A DNA stretch of 15,262 nucleotides from Actinomycetota bacterium (GTDB lineage Bacteria; Actinomycetota; Acidimicrobiia; Acidimicrobiales; Microtrichaceae): assembly GCA_009700815.1 (NCBI GenBank), contig WLLG01000020.1:1-15262 (forward strand), in the 5' to 3' direction. Under the pieces are notes generated by a model that did not search any database, was not told where the DNA came from, and saw only the letters and a program-made list of their open reading frames with translations. Position 1 is the stretch's first letter; each line of letters starts with the position of its first letter. Positions 1 through 6,877 of the stretch are shown piece after piece. The position numbers were made by a program, and so were the translations under genes.

Positions 1-468
1 ATTGATCCAATTGAGTTCAAGCGTGAACAAGCACTCAAATTTGGAGCAACCCACACTGCGAGCAGCATCGGCGAATCCTACGAACTCATCCAACAGCTCA
101 CCTGGGGTCGCATGTGCGAGAAGGTGATCTGCTGCATGGGTGTTGGAGATGGCGAGCAAATCGCTCCCATCATGTCGCTCTGTGCCAAGCGCGGACGCGT
201 GGTCGTGACCAACATCCACTCGGCGGCCGAAGGGCAGATCAACATCTCGCTCTGCGATCTGACACTGATGGAGAAGCAGCTTGTGGGCTCGATCTTTGGT
301 TCTGCCAATCCGCAGTCCGATATTCCCCGCCTGATGCAGCTGTACCGCAACGGCCAACTCGATCTTGCAGGCATGGTGACCCAGGAATACGCCCTCGAGG
401 ACATCAACCAAGGGTTCGCCGACATGCTCGCCGGTAAAAACATCCGAGGGGTCTTGCGATACAAGTGA
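1..468 (+). CDS. Zinc-type alcohol dehydrogenase, C-terminal part (partial at left edge)
   Basis: The reading frame is open from base 1 to the TGA at 466-468, giving 155 residues that lack the N-terminus. The visible part covers the later Rossmann region and the C-terminal substrate-domain return of a medium-chain dehydrogenase. Recognisable stretches are FGATHTASS, EKVICCMGVGDGEQ, KRGRVVVTNI and the ending GKNIRGVLRY, which is typical of the actinobacterial NDMA-dependent alcohol dehydrogenase group (TIGR03989-like) and relatives of mycothiol-dependent formaldehyde dehydrogenase. Such enzymes oxidise alcohols in the cytoplasm with tightly bound NAD(P). The catalytic zinc ligands lie in the missing N-terminal half, so the precise subfamily and substrate cannot be judged. 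It is followed after 19 bases by the L,D-transpeptidase on the same strand, with no obvious functional link. Confidence 0.85.
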   Translation: MDPIEFKREQALKFGATHTASSIGESYELIQQLTWGRMCEKVICCMGVGDGEQIAPIMSLCAKRGRVVVTNIHSAAEGQINISLCDLTLMEKQLVGSIFGSANPQSDIPRLMQLYRNGQLDLAGMVTQEYALEDINQGFADMLAGKNIRGVLRYK

Positions 469-487
469 TGCATAACCGCTTCTCGAT

Positions 488-1477
488 ATGACCAAGTCAT
501 CGCAGCGAAGAAGGGCAGTCATCTGGGTAACCGGCGGACTGCTCTCTGCTGCGGTGATATCGGGCTTGGTTCTAGCAACCAGGTCAGCGCAGAACACGCC
601 AAGCACTACCGCGACTCCCCCAGCTACTGCGGGAAAGACCACGTCCAGCACAATCCCCAGAACGGTCCCCACCACAACAACCAGCATTGTTGTGGAGTAC
701 CAAACCCTGCCACCAGGAACACACGAGGTGGCAACTGTTCGTAGCCAGTTCAATCAGGTGCAAGTGCAGTCAAAACCACCCGCTGGGTGGAATACATCTC
801 TTACTCCTGTCATCACCTCTGCTGACCCAGTCCCGCCTCGCAGCGGTCAAGACCTGGGCCGTGTTCTGATTCCATCTGCCGAGATTGCCGTCTCCGGTCG
901 AAGAGTGACACCAACCGGATGGGTCTTTACGAACCCTGGCGCCTATCAGCCACCGCAACCACTGATATTTGGCGTTGTCTCTCGAGAAGGTTCATGGACC
1001 GAGGTCCAACTTCCCGTGCGCCCCAATGGAACCACCGGGTGGATTAAAAGTGACTTACTTGTTCTGTCCACGACTCAGAGGCAGGTGGTCGTCTCTCTCG
1101 CGGATCGATCATTGCGGGTGGTTGATGCCGGCCAAGAACTCTTTGCTGCTCCGATCAGCGTTGGTCGCCCGAGCAGTCCCACACCAACGGGAAGCTTCTA
1201 TGTGACAGACATCGTGCCCTCGGCAAATCCTGCAGGAGGCTACGGACCAGTCGCTCTGGCACTGAACGGCTACTCCGAAGCAATGGATACATTCGGCGGG
1301 GAGAACGCAGAGGGCGCTCCTGACTCACTAGCTCCTGTGCTCGCAATCCACGGAACCAACAAACCCGCTTCTATTGGCCGGTCAGCTTCTAATGGCTGCC
1401 CAAGGCTGTTCAATGAAGACATCTTGAAGCTTGCAGTTCTCGTACCTGCGGGTACCCCGGTTGAAATTTGGCCTTAG
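488..1477 (+). CDS. L,D-transpeptidase (YkuD domain), membrane-anchored
   Basis: This 329-residue protein probably cross-links peptidoglycan (3-3 cross-links) outside the membrane. After the basic start (KSSQRRR), residues 11-31 form one hydrophobic signal-anchor helix. A Thr/Pro/Ser-rich linker follows (about 35-68), then a middle region of about 130 residues with an SH3-like look (GTTGWIKSDLLVL), then the YkuD domain from about 198 to 329. The catalytic signature is present: His288-Gly (AIHGTN) and SASNGCPRL with Cys304 and Arg306. The position after GC is Pro, where Ile or Val is most common in the family. The ATG at 488 is the first in frame after the upstream stop; no clear Shine-Dalgarno sequence precedes it, so the gene may be translated by coupling to the dehydrogenase. 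It converges on the aminotransferase gene 18 bases away. Confidence 0.9.
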   Translation: MTKSSQRRRAVIWVTGGLLSAAVISGLVLATRSAQNTPSTTATPPATAGKTTSSTIPRTVPTTTTSIVVEYQTLPPGTHEVATVRSQFNQVQVQSKPPAGWNTSLTPVITSADPVPPRSGQDLGRVLIPSAEIAVSGRRVTPTGWVFTNPGAYQPPQPLIFGVVSREGSWTEVQLPVRPNGTTGWIKSDLLVLSTTQRQVVVSLADRSLRVVDAGQELFAAPISVGRPSSPTPTGSFYVTDIVPSANPAGGYGPVALALNGYSEAMDTFGGENAEGAPDSLAPVLAIHGTNKPASIGRSASNGCPRLFNEDILKLAVLVPAGTPVEIWP

Positions 1478-1504
1478 TTCGCTGACGACTCTGCGTTAGT
1501 GAAC
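1477..1504 (+). terminator. Possible hairpin between convergent genes
   Basis: GTTCGCTGACG (1477-1487) can pair with CGTTAGTGAAC (1494-1504) around a 6-base loop, using two G-U pairs in the plus-strand RNA. It covers the stop codons of both convergent genes. There is no U-tract afterwards, so termination is only suggested. In the minus-strand RNA the two wobbles become A-C mismatches, so it should favour the plus-strand transcript. Confidence 0.3.
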
Positions 1505-2863
1505 GTGGCGATCCGCTAACAGCAAGGCCTGATCAATAATCTCGAGGCCGAGCCGAGCGTCCTCATCGGAGATCACCAGCGGTGGGGTCACATGCAGGCG
1601 ATTGAAATGTGCAAAGGGAGACAACCCTGCTGCCTTGCAGGCTGTCACCACCTCAACCATCGGGGCAGCATCTGCTCCCGAGGCGTTGAAGGGGACAAAC
1701 ATCTCTTTGGTCTCTCGGTTCTTCACTAATTCAATCGCCCAGAAACAGCCAAGCCCTCGAACGTCTCCCACACTCGGATGCTTCGCCTTCAGTTCCTCAA
1801 GGCCCGGGCCAAATACTTCTTTCCCAAGGTGCCGAGACCGCTCAAGAATGTTTTCCTCTTCAAAGATGTTCATCGAAGCGACGGCAGTCGCGCAGGCCAG
1901 TACATGGCCCGAATAGGTAAGCCCCCCGGGATAGACCCGAGTATCAAAACTCGCTGCAATCTCTGCGCTGATTGCTACCCCACCAAGTGGCACATAACCG
2001 GAGTTGACCCCCTTGGCGAAGGTAATCAGGTCGGGAGTGACCTCCCAGGCATCGACTGCAAACCATTCGCCGCATCGGCCGAACCCGGACATGACCTCAT
2101 CGCAGACCATGACAATTCCGTTGGCATCGCAGAGTTCTCGAACCCCTGCCAAATACCCCGGTGGCGGAACTAAAATTCCATTCGTACCAACAACTGGCTC
2201 CAACACGATCGCTGCAATCGTGTTTGGCCCCTCAAACATGATCACTTCACGGAGGTGCTCTAGGGCACGCTCCGACTCTTGTTCGACTGAATCAGACCAG
2301 AACGATGATCGGTATGGGTAGGGACCAAAGAACTTGATGATTCCCGGTGGGACACTGGGCTCGGAGGGCCACCGGCGCGGGTCTCCGGTCAGGGCAATTG
2401 AGCCGCCAGTTGCTCCGTGATAGCTGCGATACATCGAGAGCACCTTGTGCCGGCCTGTGTGTAGGCGCGCCATGCGCATGGCGTTCTCAGTGGCCTCAGC
2501 TCCACCGTTGGTAAAGAAGATCTTGTTCAAATCGCCCGGAGTGCGCTCGGCAATCATCCGTGCGGCAGTGGAGCGGGCATCCGTGGCCATTCCTGGTGCA
2601 ATGGTCGCCAGCTTTCCCGCCTGCTCTTGGATTGCTGCAATCATCTTTGGGTGCTGGTGTCCCAAGTTTAAGTTGATCAGCTGCGAGGAGAAGTCCAGAT
2701 ACTTCTTGCCAGTCTCGTCAAAGAACCATGCGCCCTCACCTCCGGTGACCACAAGCGGCTTGAGCGCAGCCTGAGCTGACCAAGAATGAAACACATGTGC
2801 TCGATCATCGAGATAGGTCTGGCTGAGCTGCATTTCTGGCGACTGAGATTCTGTAGCGGTCAT
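1496..2863 (-). CDS. Class III PLP-dependent aminotransferase (beta-alanine/3-aminoisobutyrate or taurine type)
   Basis: This 455-residue cytoplasmic fold-type I aminotransferase has full family length. Visible landmarks are FDETGKKYLDF near residues 48-58, the PLP phosphate-binding stretch NGGAEATENA (119-128), YHGATGG (148-154), LEPVVGTNG (221-229), Asp255 in CDEVMSGFGR, which contacts the pyridine ring, and Lys284 in TFAKGVNSGY as the Schiff-base lysine. The family moves an omega-amino group from beta-alanine, 3-aminoisobutyrate, taurine or similar compounds to pyruvate or 2-oxoglutarate. The methylmalonate-semialdehyde dehydrogenase gene 41 bases upstream in the same direction favours a beta-amino acid, since the aldehyde product would be that enzyme's substrate. 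Taurine-pyruvate aminotransferase is an alternative that sequence alone does not exclude. The ATG is preceded by a weak purine-rich site (GAGAG). Confidence 0.85.
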   Translation of the reverse strand: MTATESQSPEMQLSQTYLDDRAHVFHSWSAQAALKPLVVTGGEGAWFFDETGKKYLDFSSQLINLNLGHQHPKMIAAIQEQAGKLATIAPGMATDARSTAARMIAERTPGDLNKIFFTNGGAEATENAMRMARLHTGRHKVLSMYRSYHGATGGSIALTGDPRRWPSEPSVPPGIIKFFGPYPYRSSFWSDSVEQESERALEHLREVIMFEGPNTIAAIVLEPVVGTNGILVPPPGYLAGVRELCDANGIVMVCDEVMSGFGRCGEWFAVDAWEVTPDLITFAKGVNSGYVPLGGVAISAEIAASFDTRVYPGGLTYSGHVLACATAVASMNIFEEENILERSRHLGKEVFGPGLEELKAKHPSVGDVRGLGCFWAIELVKNRETKEMFVPFNASGADAAPMVEVVTACKAAGLSPFAHFNRLHVTPPLVISDEDARLGLEIIDQALLLADRHVH

Positions 2864-2883
2864 GATTCTCTCACTTGTTGACT

Positions 2884-2917
2884 GGGCTCACTTATGGACA
2901 GGGCTCACTTATGGACA
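2884..2917. repeat. 17-bp perfect tandem duplication at the mmsA stop codon
   Basis: The unit GGGCTCACTTATGGACA occurs twice without interruption (2884-2900 and 2901-2917), followed by a further GGG. The right-hand copy contains the last codons and TGA stop of the dehydrogenase gene (stop at 2905-2907). The left-hand copy lies in the gap before the aminotransferase, so the end of the coding sequence has been copied downstream. It looks like a slipped-strand duplication. Confidence 0.95.
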
Positions 2918-4392
2918 GGGAACCCTAGATTGACGCTGCTCGTGGCCGGGTCTGGCCAACGAGAGGTCACTACTTTGTTGCGGGTATAAAACTTGACCCC
3001 GTCGGGTCCGTACATGTGCAGGTCCCCAAAGAGCGAACTCTTCCAGCCACCAAACGAGTACGCAGCAACTGGTACCGGAATCGGAACATTGATTCCGACC
3101 ATGCCGGCTTCAACCTCGAACTGGAAGCGACGAGCGACCCCACCGTCTCGAGTAAATATCGCCGTGCCATTGCCATACGGGTTGCTGTTGATGAGTGCCA
3201 AACCCTCTTCATAGGTATCAACCCGCATGAGTGCTAGCACCGGACCAAAAATCTCGTCCTGATAGAGCTGCATCTCTGGGGTGACATTGTCGATCAGGGA
3301 AGCACCAAGGAAATACCCATCGCCTGGAAGCGATACGTCTCGGCCATCGACCAAAATGGTTGCTCCGGCCTGCTCGGCACCATCGAGATAGCTCGTGACC
3401 TTGTCGCAGTGCTGTCGAGTGATGAGTGGGCCCATCTCGGCTTTCGGGTCAGTACCGGGACCCACCACAATTTTGCCAATTCGTTCCGTAAGAGCAGGGA
3501 TGAGTTCATCAGCTACTGCTCCCACTGCGACGACTACCGAAATTGCCATGCAGCGCTCACCGGCTGACCCATAGGCAGCAGAGACGGCAGCGTCTGCTGC
3601 GGCGTTGATATCTGCATCGGCCAACACGAGCATGTGGTTCTTTGCCCCGCCGAGCGCCTGTACCCGCTTGCCCTGAGCTGATCCGGTTTCGTACACGTAA
3701 CGAGCAATCGGTGTGGAGCCCACAAAGCTGAGCGCCTTGACTTGGGGATGCTCTAACAGCCGATCTACTGCAACTTTGTCTCCTTGCAGCACGTTGAACA
3801 CACCGGGCGGTAGCCCAGCCTCGCTCAGGAGTTTGGCCATAAAGAGCGCTGCAGAGGGGTCCTTCTCGGAGGGCTTCAGAATGAAACAGTTCCCGCACAT
3901 GATGGCGTTCGCAAACATCCACATGGGCACCATGGCCGGAAAGTTGAATGGCGTGATGCCGGCCACAACGCCGAGGGGTTGGCGCAGTGAATACACATCA
4001 ACTCCACCCGCGACCTGCTCGGAGTATTCGCCTTTCAGCAGTGCCGGAATCCCACAAGCAAACTCAACGTTCTCCATGCCGCGAGCAATCTCGCCAAGTG
4101 CGTCAGAGGGAACCTTGCCGTGTTCAAGACTCACTAAGTCAGCCAGTTCGTTTCGCGAAGCATCCATGAGTTCACGAAACTTGAACATGATGCTTGCTCG
4201 AGTGCTTAACGAACTACTGCGCCAGGACTCGAACGCTGTGGCAGCAGATGCGACCACGGCGTCCACATCGGCTATCGAGCCAAGAGCTACCTCTGCCTGC
4301 TGAGCGCCAGTGGCAGGATTAAACACAGGTGCTGACAACCCAGAGGTTCCTAGACTGAGCGCACCATCAACGTAATGACCAATTGTTTGCAC
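2905..4392 (-). CDS. mmsA: CoA-acylating methylmalonate/malonate-semialdehyde dehydrogenase
   Basis: This 495-residue aldehyde dehydrogenase oxidatively decarboxylates methylmalonate semialdehyde to propionyl-CoA, or malonate semialdehyde to acetyl-CoA, with NAD+ and CoA in the cytoplasm (valine, thymine or beta-alanine breakdown). Family marks are the NAD-binding stretch GITPFNFPAMVPMWM (145-159), LKPSEKDPS (172-180), FVGSTPIARYVY (223-234) and the nucleophile Cys281 in GSAGERCMA. Where ordinary aldehyde dehydrogenases carry the general-base Glu of ELGGK, this protein has Asn252 in GGAKNH, as expected for the CoA-dependent MmsA group. Translation most likely begins at a GTG (4390-4392), giving the usual N-terminus that leads to VFNPATG. 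It precedes the aminotransferase by 41 bases and probably forms a two-gene catabolic operon with it. The preceding arsI gene ends 104 bases upstream. Confidence 0.92.
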   Translation of the reverse strand: MQTIGHYVDGALSLGTSGLSAPVFNPATGAQQAEVALGSIADVDAVVASAATAFESWRSSSLSTRASIMFKFRELMDASRNELADLVSLEHGKVPSDALGEIARGMENVEFACGIPALLKGEYSEQVAGGVDVYSLRQPLGVVAGITPFNFPAMVPMWMFANAIMCGNCFILKPSEKDPSAALFMAKLLSEAGLPPGVFNVLQGDKVAVDRLLEHPQVKALSFVGSTPIARYVYETGSAQGKRVQALGGAKNHMLVLADADINAAADAAVSAAYGSAGERCMAISVVVAVGAVADELIPALTERIGKIVVGPGTDPKAEMGPLITRQHCDKVTSYLDGAEQAGATILVDGRDVSLPGDGYFLGASLIDNVTPEMQLYQDEIFGPVLALMRVDTYEEGLALINSNPYGNGTAIFTRDGGVARRFQFEVEAGMVGINVPIPVPVAAYSFGGWKSSLFGDLHMYGPDGVKFYTRNKVVTSRWPDPATSSVNLGFPVHK

Positions 4393-4496
4393 GGTGAGAT
4401 CACTTTCTGCACATGCTCAGTAAGAGAGCGGGCAGCATTAGTATTGTCTAGCAACGCCTCCAGAAACCACCGGGACTGCTAACAGAACCGGCCTTT

Positions 4497-4919
4497 TCAG
4501 CCGCAGCAGGCGGTTCCCTCGGAACTCTCAGTTCCCCGATTCTCTAGCGACATCTGATCAGCGTCGCCAGTCTTGACGTACCACTCCCACTTGGCGCCGT
4601 CAGGATCAGTTACCCAGGTCTCGGTCTTTTCGGCAAAGCAGCACACGGTGTCATCAACTCCAGTGGTTTCTAGGCCAGTTTCCGACAGTCGGGTTTCTGC
4701 TTCTTGAACCTGTGCTGTGGTTTCAGTCTCAACTCCAAGGTGGTTCAGCGTGCCTCCTTCGGGGCCCTCAATCAGAACCAGCTTGAGAGGGGGTTCGGCA
4801 ATCTCGAAGTTTGCGTAACCTGGCTTGCGTTTATTCACTTCGGTGGCAAACAACTTGGAATAGAAAATGACTGCTGAATCGATATCTGTGACGTTGATAG
4901 CTAGTTGTACTCGTGACAT
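4497..4919 (-). CDS. arsI: ArsI-type C-As lyase (VOC/glyoxalase family, CadI-like)
   Basis: This 140-residue protein belongs to the vicinal-oxygen-chelate superfamily. Characterised ArsI enzymes use a non-heme metal and O2 to cleave the carbon-arsenic bond of methylarsenite and other trivalent organoarsenicals, releasing arsenite. Expected residues are visible: metal-ligand candidates Gln5 (RVQLAINV), His60 (TLNHLGVE) and Glu112 (KWEWYV), and the vicinal cysteine pair Cys93-Cys94 in DDTVCCFAEKTETWVTDPDG, which binds the arsenical. A second pair, Cys138-Cys139, sits one residue before the end (ACCG) and may also bind As(III). The ATG has GGAG five bases upstream. It is the last gene of the ars operon, 69 bases after arsC, and the gap holds a five-copy 7-bp repeat. 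Actinobacterial relatives are often named cadmium-induced protein CadI; the operon context makes ArsI the better name. Confidence 0.88.
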   Translation of the reverse strand: MSRVQLAINVTDIDSAVIFYSKLFATEVNKRKPGYANFEIAEPPLKLVLIEGPEGGTLNHLGVETETTAQVQEAETRLSETGLETTGVDDTVCCFAEKTETWVTDPDGAKWEWYVKTGDADQMSLENRGTESSEGTACCG

Positions 4920-4934
4920 GGTTGCTCCGTTAGC

Positions 4935-4969
4935 TAGTGAGTAGTGAGTAGTGAGTAGTGAGTAGTGAG
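4935..4969. repeat. 7-bp tandem repeat, five perfect copies, between arsC and arsI
   Basis: TAGTGAG is repeated five times on the plus strand (CTCACTA on the coding strand). The array ends 15 bases before the arsI start codon and begins 19 bases after the arsC stop. The unit length is not a multiple of three and the array is perfect, so copy number could change by slippage and alter arsC-arsI spacing or mRNA structure. Confidence 0.97.
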
Positions 4970-4988
4970 AGTTTCTGATGAACGGCCG

Positions 4989-5408
4989 CTACGAGGCCGC
5001 AGCGCTGAGTTCGGCCCAGAGCTCTTGAACCCGGCGCAGGATCTCATCGCGGATCGGTCGAACGGCCGCAACGCCTTGGCCTGCAGGGTCATCAAGTTTC
5101 CAGTCCAAGTAACGCGTACCCGGATAGAAGGGGCATTCATCCCCACACCCCATAGTAATGACCACATCCGAGGCTTCTACGGCAGCATCTTCAAGTCGTT
5201 TCGGAGTCGCTCCCGAACTCAGCAAGTCGATATCAAGTTCGGCCATTGCGTCTATCACGGCCGGATTGATGGACTCGGCGGGAGCAGTACCCGCTGAGCG
5301 AACTACGACTCCAGATCCACCAACCTGTGCAAGAAACGCAGCCGCCATCTGTGACCGGCCAGCGTTATGGATGCACACAAACAAGACTTCGGGCAGTTTT
5401 TCAGACAT
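4989..5408 (-). CDS. arsC: Arsenate reductase, LMW-phosphatase fold, probably mycothiol-dependent
   Basis: This 139-residue cytoplasmic enzyme reduces arsenate to arsenite. It has the CX5R loop of low-molecular-weight tyrosine phosphatases, with Cys12 and Arg18 in VCIHNAGRSQM. It also has SAGTAPAESI, TPKRL, Cys88 and Cys92 in MGCGDECPFYPG, and DDPAGQG (106-112) carrying the acid Asp. The block from GCGDECP through YLDWKLDDPAGQG matches actinobacterial enzymes named arsenate-mycothiol transferase, in which mycothiol and mycoredoxin supply electrons. The two later cysteines leave a thioredoxin-linked route possible. The start overlaps the end of the channel gene by eight bases, with AAGGA seven bases before the ATG, so arsenate reduction and arsenite passage are translated as a coupled pair. 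Confidence 0.92.
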   Translation of the reverse strand: MSEKLPEVLFVCIHNAGRSQMAAAFLAQVGGSGVVVRSAGTAPAESINPAVIDAMAELDIDLLSSGATPKRLEDAAVEASDVVITMGCGDECPFYPGTRYLDWKLDDPAGQGVAAVRPIRDEILRRVQELWAELSAAAS

Positions 5409-6159
5409 CGGAAGATCCTTCGACAGCGGGAGCAGTATGTGGATAGAACAAACGAATCAGGCCGAAGGCAATCACGGTTCCAATGAGTTGCATCAGAATG
5501 AACATCGGTACTGAGGACGGTGCGATACCAGCAAAACTGTCGGACAGCATGCGGGCAATCGTGACTGCGGGATTGGCAAAACTCGTGGACGAGGTGAACC
5601 AGTACGCACCAGCAATCCACGCACCAACGGCAAAGGGCACTACCGAGGCTCGTCCGGTTCGCACGCAGCCTTGAATCACTAGCAACAGCCCGACCGTAGC
5701 GATCACTTCGGAAAGCCAGATACCGCCGCCTGATCTCACATGTGTCGAGACCTCTACTGCTGGCAGCGAAAACATCAGGTTCGCGAGGACTGCCCCGCAG
5801 CATCCGCCAAAGATCTGTGCGATGACATACAACACGGTGTCGCTAGTAGAGGTGGAACCCAAGAACCGATCAGTCAGGGTCACAACCGGGTTGAAATGCG
5901 CTCCCGAGACGGCCCCGAACATCAGGATCAGACCAATGAGCGCTCCACCGGTTGCCGCAGCATTTTCTAACAACTGCAAACCAACATCACTAGACAGATT
6001 CGTGGCCATGATGCCCGAGCCAATGACTGCAATGATCAGTAGCGCTGTGCCAAGCGCTTCGGCCGCTAACCGACGAACCAAGTCAAGGCCAAGCGTTCCG
6101 GTGCCTGTTTCGGGGAGTACTGCTAGCTGTGCATCATCTGGGGGCATCTCTGTACTCAT
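5401..6159 (-). CDS. Aquaporin/MIP-family channel of the ars operon (probable arsenite channel)
   Basis: This 252-residue integral membrane protein has the two half-helix signatures of the MIP family: GAHFNPVVT (Asn90-Pro-Val) and SFANPAVT (Asn196-Pro-Ala). About six hydrophobic segments surround them, starting near residue 32, after a cytoplasmic N-terminus of about 28 residues. Arsenic-operon aquaporins such as AqpS of Sinorhizobium meliloti let arsenite leave the cell down its gradient, and in Salinispora tropica such a channel is fused to ArsC. Here the channel and arsC remain separate but overlap by eight bases. Two features are odd: the first motif is NPV rather than NPA, and the residue after the second NPA is Val where classical aquaporins carry the selectivity-filter Arg. 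The start overlaps the upstream gene by ATGA (6156-6159). Transport of another small neutral solute cannot be excluded. Confidence 0.85.
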   Translation of the reverse strand: MSTEMPPDDAQLAVLPETGTGTLGLDLVRRLAAEALGTALLIIAVIGSGIMATNLSSDVGLQLLENAAATGGALIGLILMFGAVSGAHFNPVVTLTDRFLGSTSTSDTVLYVIAQIFGGCCGAVLANLMFSLPAVEVSTHVRSGGGIWLSEVIATVGLLLVIQGCVRTGRASVVPFAVGAWIAGAYWFTSSTSFANPAVTIARMLSDSFAGIAPSSVPMFILMQLIGTVIAFGLIRLFYPHTAPAVEGSSDV

Positions 6160-6842
6160 GCGGCCGAACCACCAGACTCAACTAGTGCAGACACCCGTCG
6201 AGTCAACTCATCGAGCGTGGAGTCAAAGGCACGTGCCGTGCCCAGCTTCACAGGATCAGGCACTGACCAGTGCAGCCAACTTCCGCCTCGCCGAGGTTGC
6301 ACGTCATGAGCCAATTCCTCATGCACAAGGTCACACACAGTGATGACAAGCGTTGGAGTCATGTTGATCTGACTGAGCCCTTTGGGAGTGCTTGCCTCGA
6401 GTTGTAGACCCCTGCGTTTTGCAGCAGCTACTGCTCGACGATCAATTCGCTCAGCAGGTTCAGTTCCCGCAGATTCCGCTGCGCAACCTGAGATGTCTTC
6501 CCACAGAGCGGCTGCTAGTTGGCTTCGAGCAGAGTTTCTGGTGCACAAGAACAGCGCTGATCCAATGGGAACGCGTTTTCTGGGAGCCAAGCCACCGAGT
6601 GCCTCTGAGTTGAGGTGGATATAGCGCCGTCGAGCGTCCCCGGAGGAAGTCGAACGGTGAATCAGCCCGACCTGTTCCAGGACATCAAGGTGGTGAGCTA
6701 ACAGGTTTGAGGGCAGACCGAACGCTAAACGAAGCTCCACAGGAGAGCAGTCAGAGACAGTCAGTTCGTCAACAATAGCTAGGCGAACAGGATCACCGAG
6801 TGCGGCATGGCGTGCCGAGCGCAGATCAGTCGGGATACTCAT
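6156..6842 (-). CDS. ArsR-type winged-helix regulator fused to an ArsC-like (LMW phosphatase) domain
   Basis: This 228-residue fusion heads the ars operon and is probably its arsenic-responsive repressor. Residues about 8-80 form an ArsR-family winged helix: HAALGDPVRLAIVDEL, then the helix-turn-helix VELRLAFGLPSNLLAHHLDVL and the wing STSSGDARRRYIHL. Residues about 93-222 form an ArsC/LMW-phosphatase domain with the CX5R loop FLCTRNSARSQ (Cys100, Arg106), SAGTEPAE, Cys170 in ITVCDL and a DP acid candidate at Asp196. The classical As(III)-binding ELCVCD of R773 ArsR reads ELTVSDC here, so the CxC pair is missing. ArsR-ArsC fusions are known, for example arsRC of Leptospirillum and Acidithiobacillus. 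A longer frame back to 6953 exists but overlaps the glycosyltransferase by 80 bases. The ATG at 6840-6842 is preferred because the regulator domain begins there and a well-placed promoter sits immediately upstream. Confidence 0.87.
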   Translation of the reverse strand: MSIPTDLRSARHAALGDPVRLAIVDELTVSDCSPVELRLAFGLPSNLLAHHLDVLEQVGLIHRSTSSGDARRRYIHLNSEALGGLAPRKRVPIGSALFLCTRNSARSQLAAALWEDISGCAAESAGTEPAERIDRRAVAAAKRRGLQLEASTPKGLSQINMTPTLVITVCDLVHEELAHDVQPRRGGSWLHWSVPDPVKLGTARAFDSTLDELTRRVSALVESGGSAA

Positions 6843-6854
6843 ACTGCTAGTATG
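6840..6854. promoter_or_regulatory. Candidate ArsR operator (inverted repeat)
   Basis: CATACT-N3-AGTATG is a perfect 6-bp inverted repeat that spans the proposed -10 element and the start codon of the ArsR-ArsC fusion. A dimeric winged-helix repressor bound here would block the promoter. Placement is seen in the sequence; function is inferred. Confidence 0.55.
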
Positions 6855-6877
6855 TAGCTCAGGTATTAATGAGTCAA
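6842..6877 (-). promoter_or_regulatory. Candidate promoter of the ars operon, predicted leaderless
   Basis: On the minus strand TTGACT (6877-6872) is followed after exactly 17 bases by CATACT (6854-6849). Six bases then lead to the ATG at 6842. Those are textbook sigma-70-type distances with the A of ATG at +1, predicting a leaderless mRNA, common in actinobacteria. No Shine-Dalgarno sequence precedes the ATG, which agrees. The -35 element overlaps the TGA stop of the upstream glycosyltransferase gene. Confidence 0.6.

Noticed and set aside
3713..4303. Long open frames opposite the mmsA gene and other large genes, for example 3713-4303 and 8953-9486 on the plus strand.
   Set aside because: They lie wholly antisense to well-supported genes, show no recognisable domains and have low-complexity compositions typical of shadow frames.
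4393..4496. Functional coupling of the ars operon with the mmsA/aminotransferase genes because they are co-directional.
   Set aside because: A 104-base gap separates them and no shared pathway is known. An AATACT that could be a -10 lies in the gap, but no convincing -35 matches it, so I do not list a promoter.
5395..5410. Near-palindrome around the arsC start (CGAAGGATCTTCCG).
   Set aside because: It falls in overlapping coding sequence and is explained by the AAGGA ribosome-binding site and codons; the symmetry is imperfect.
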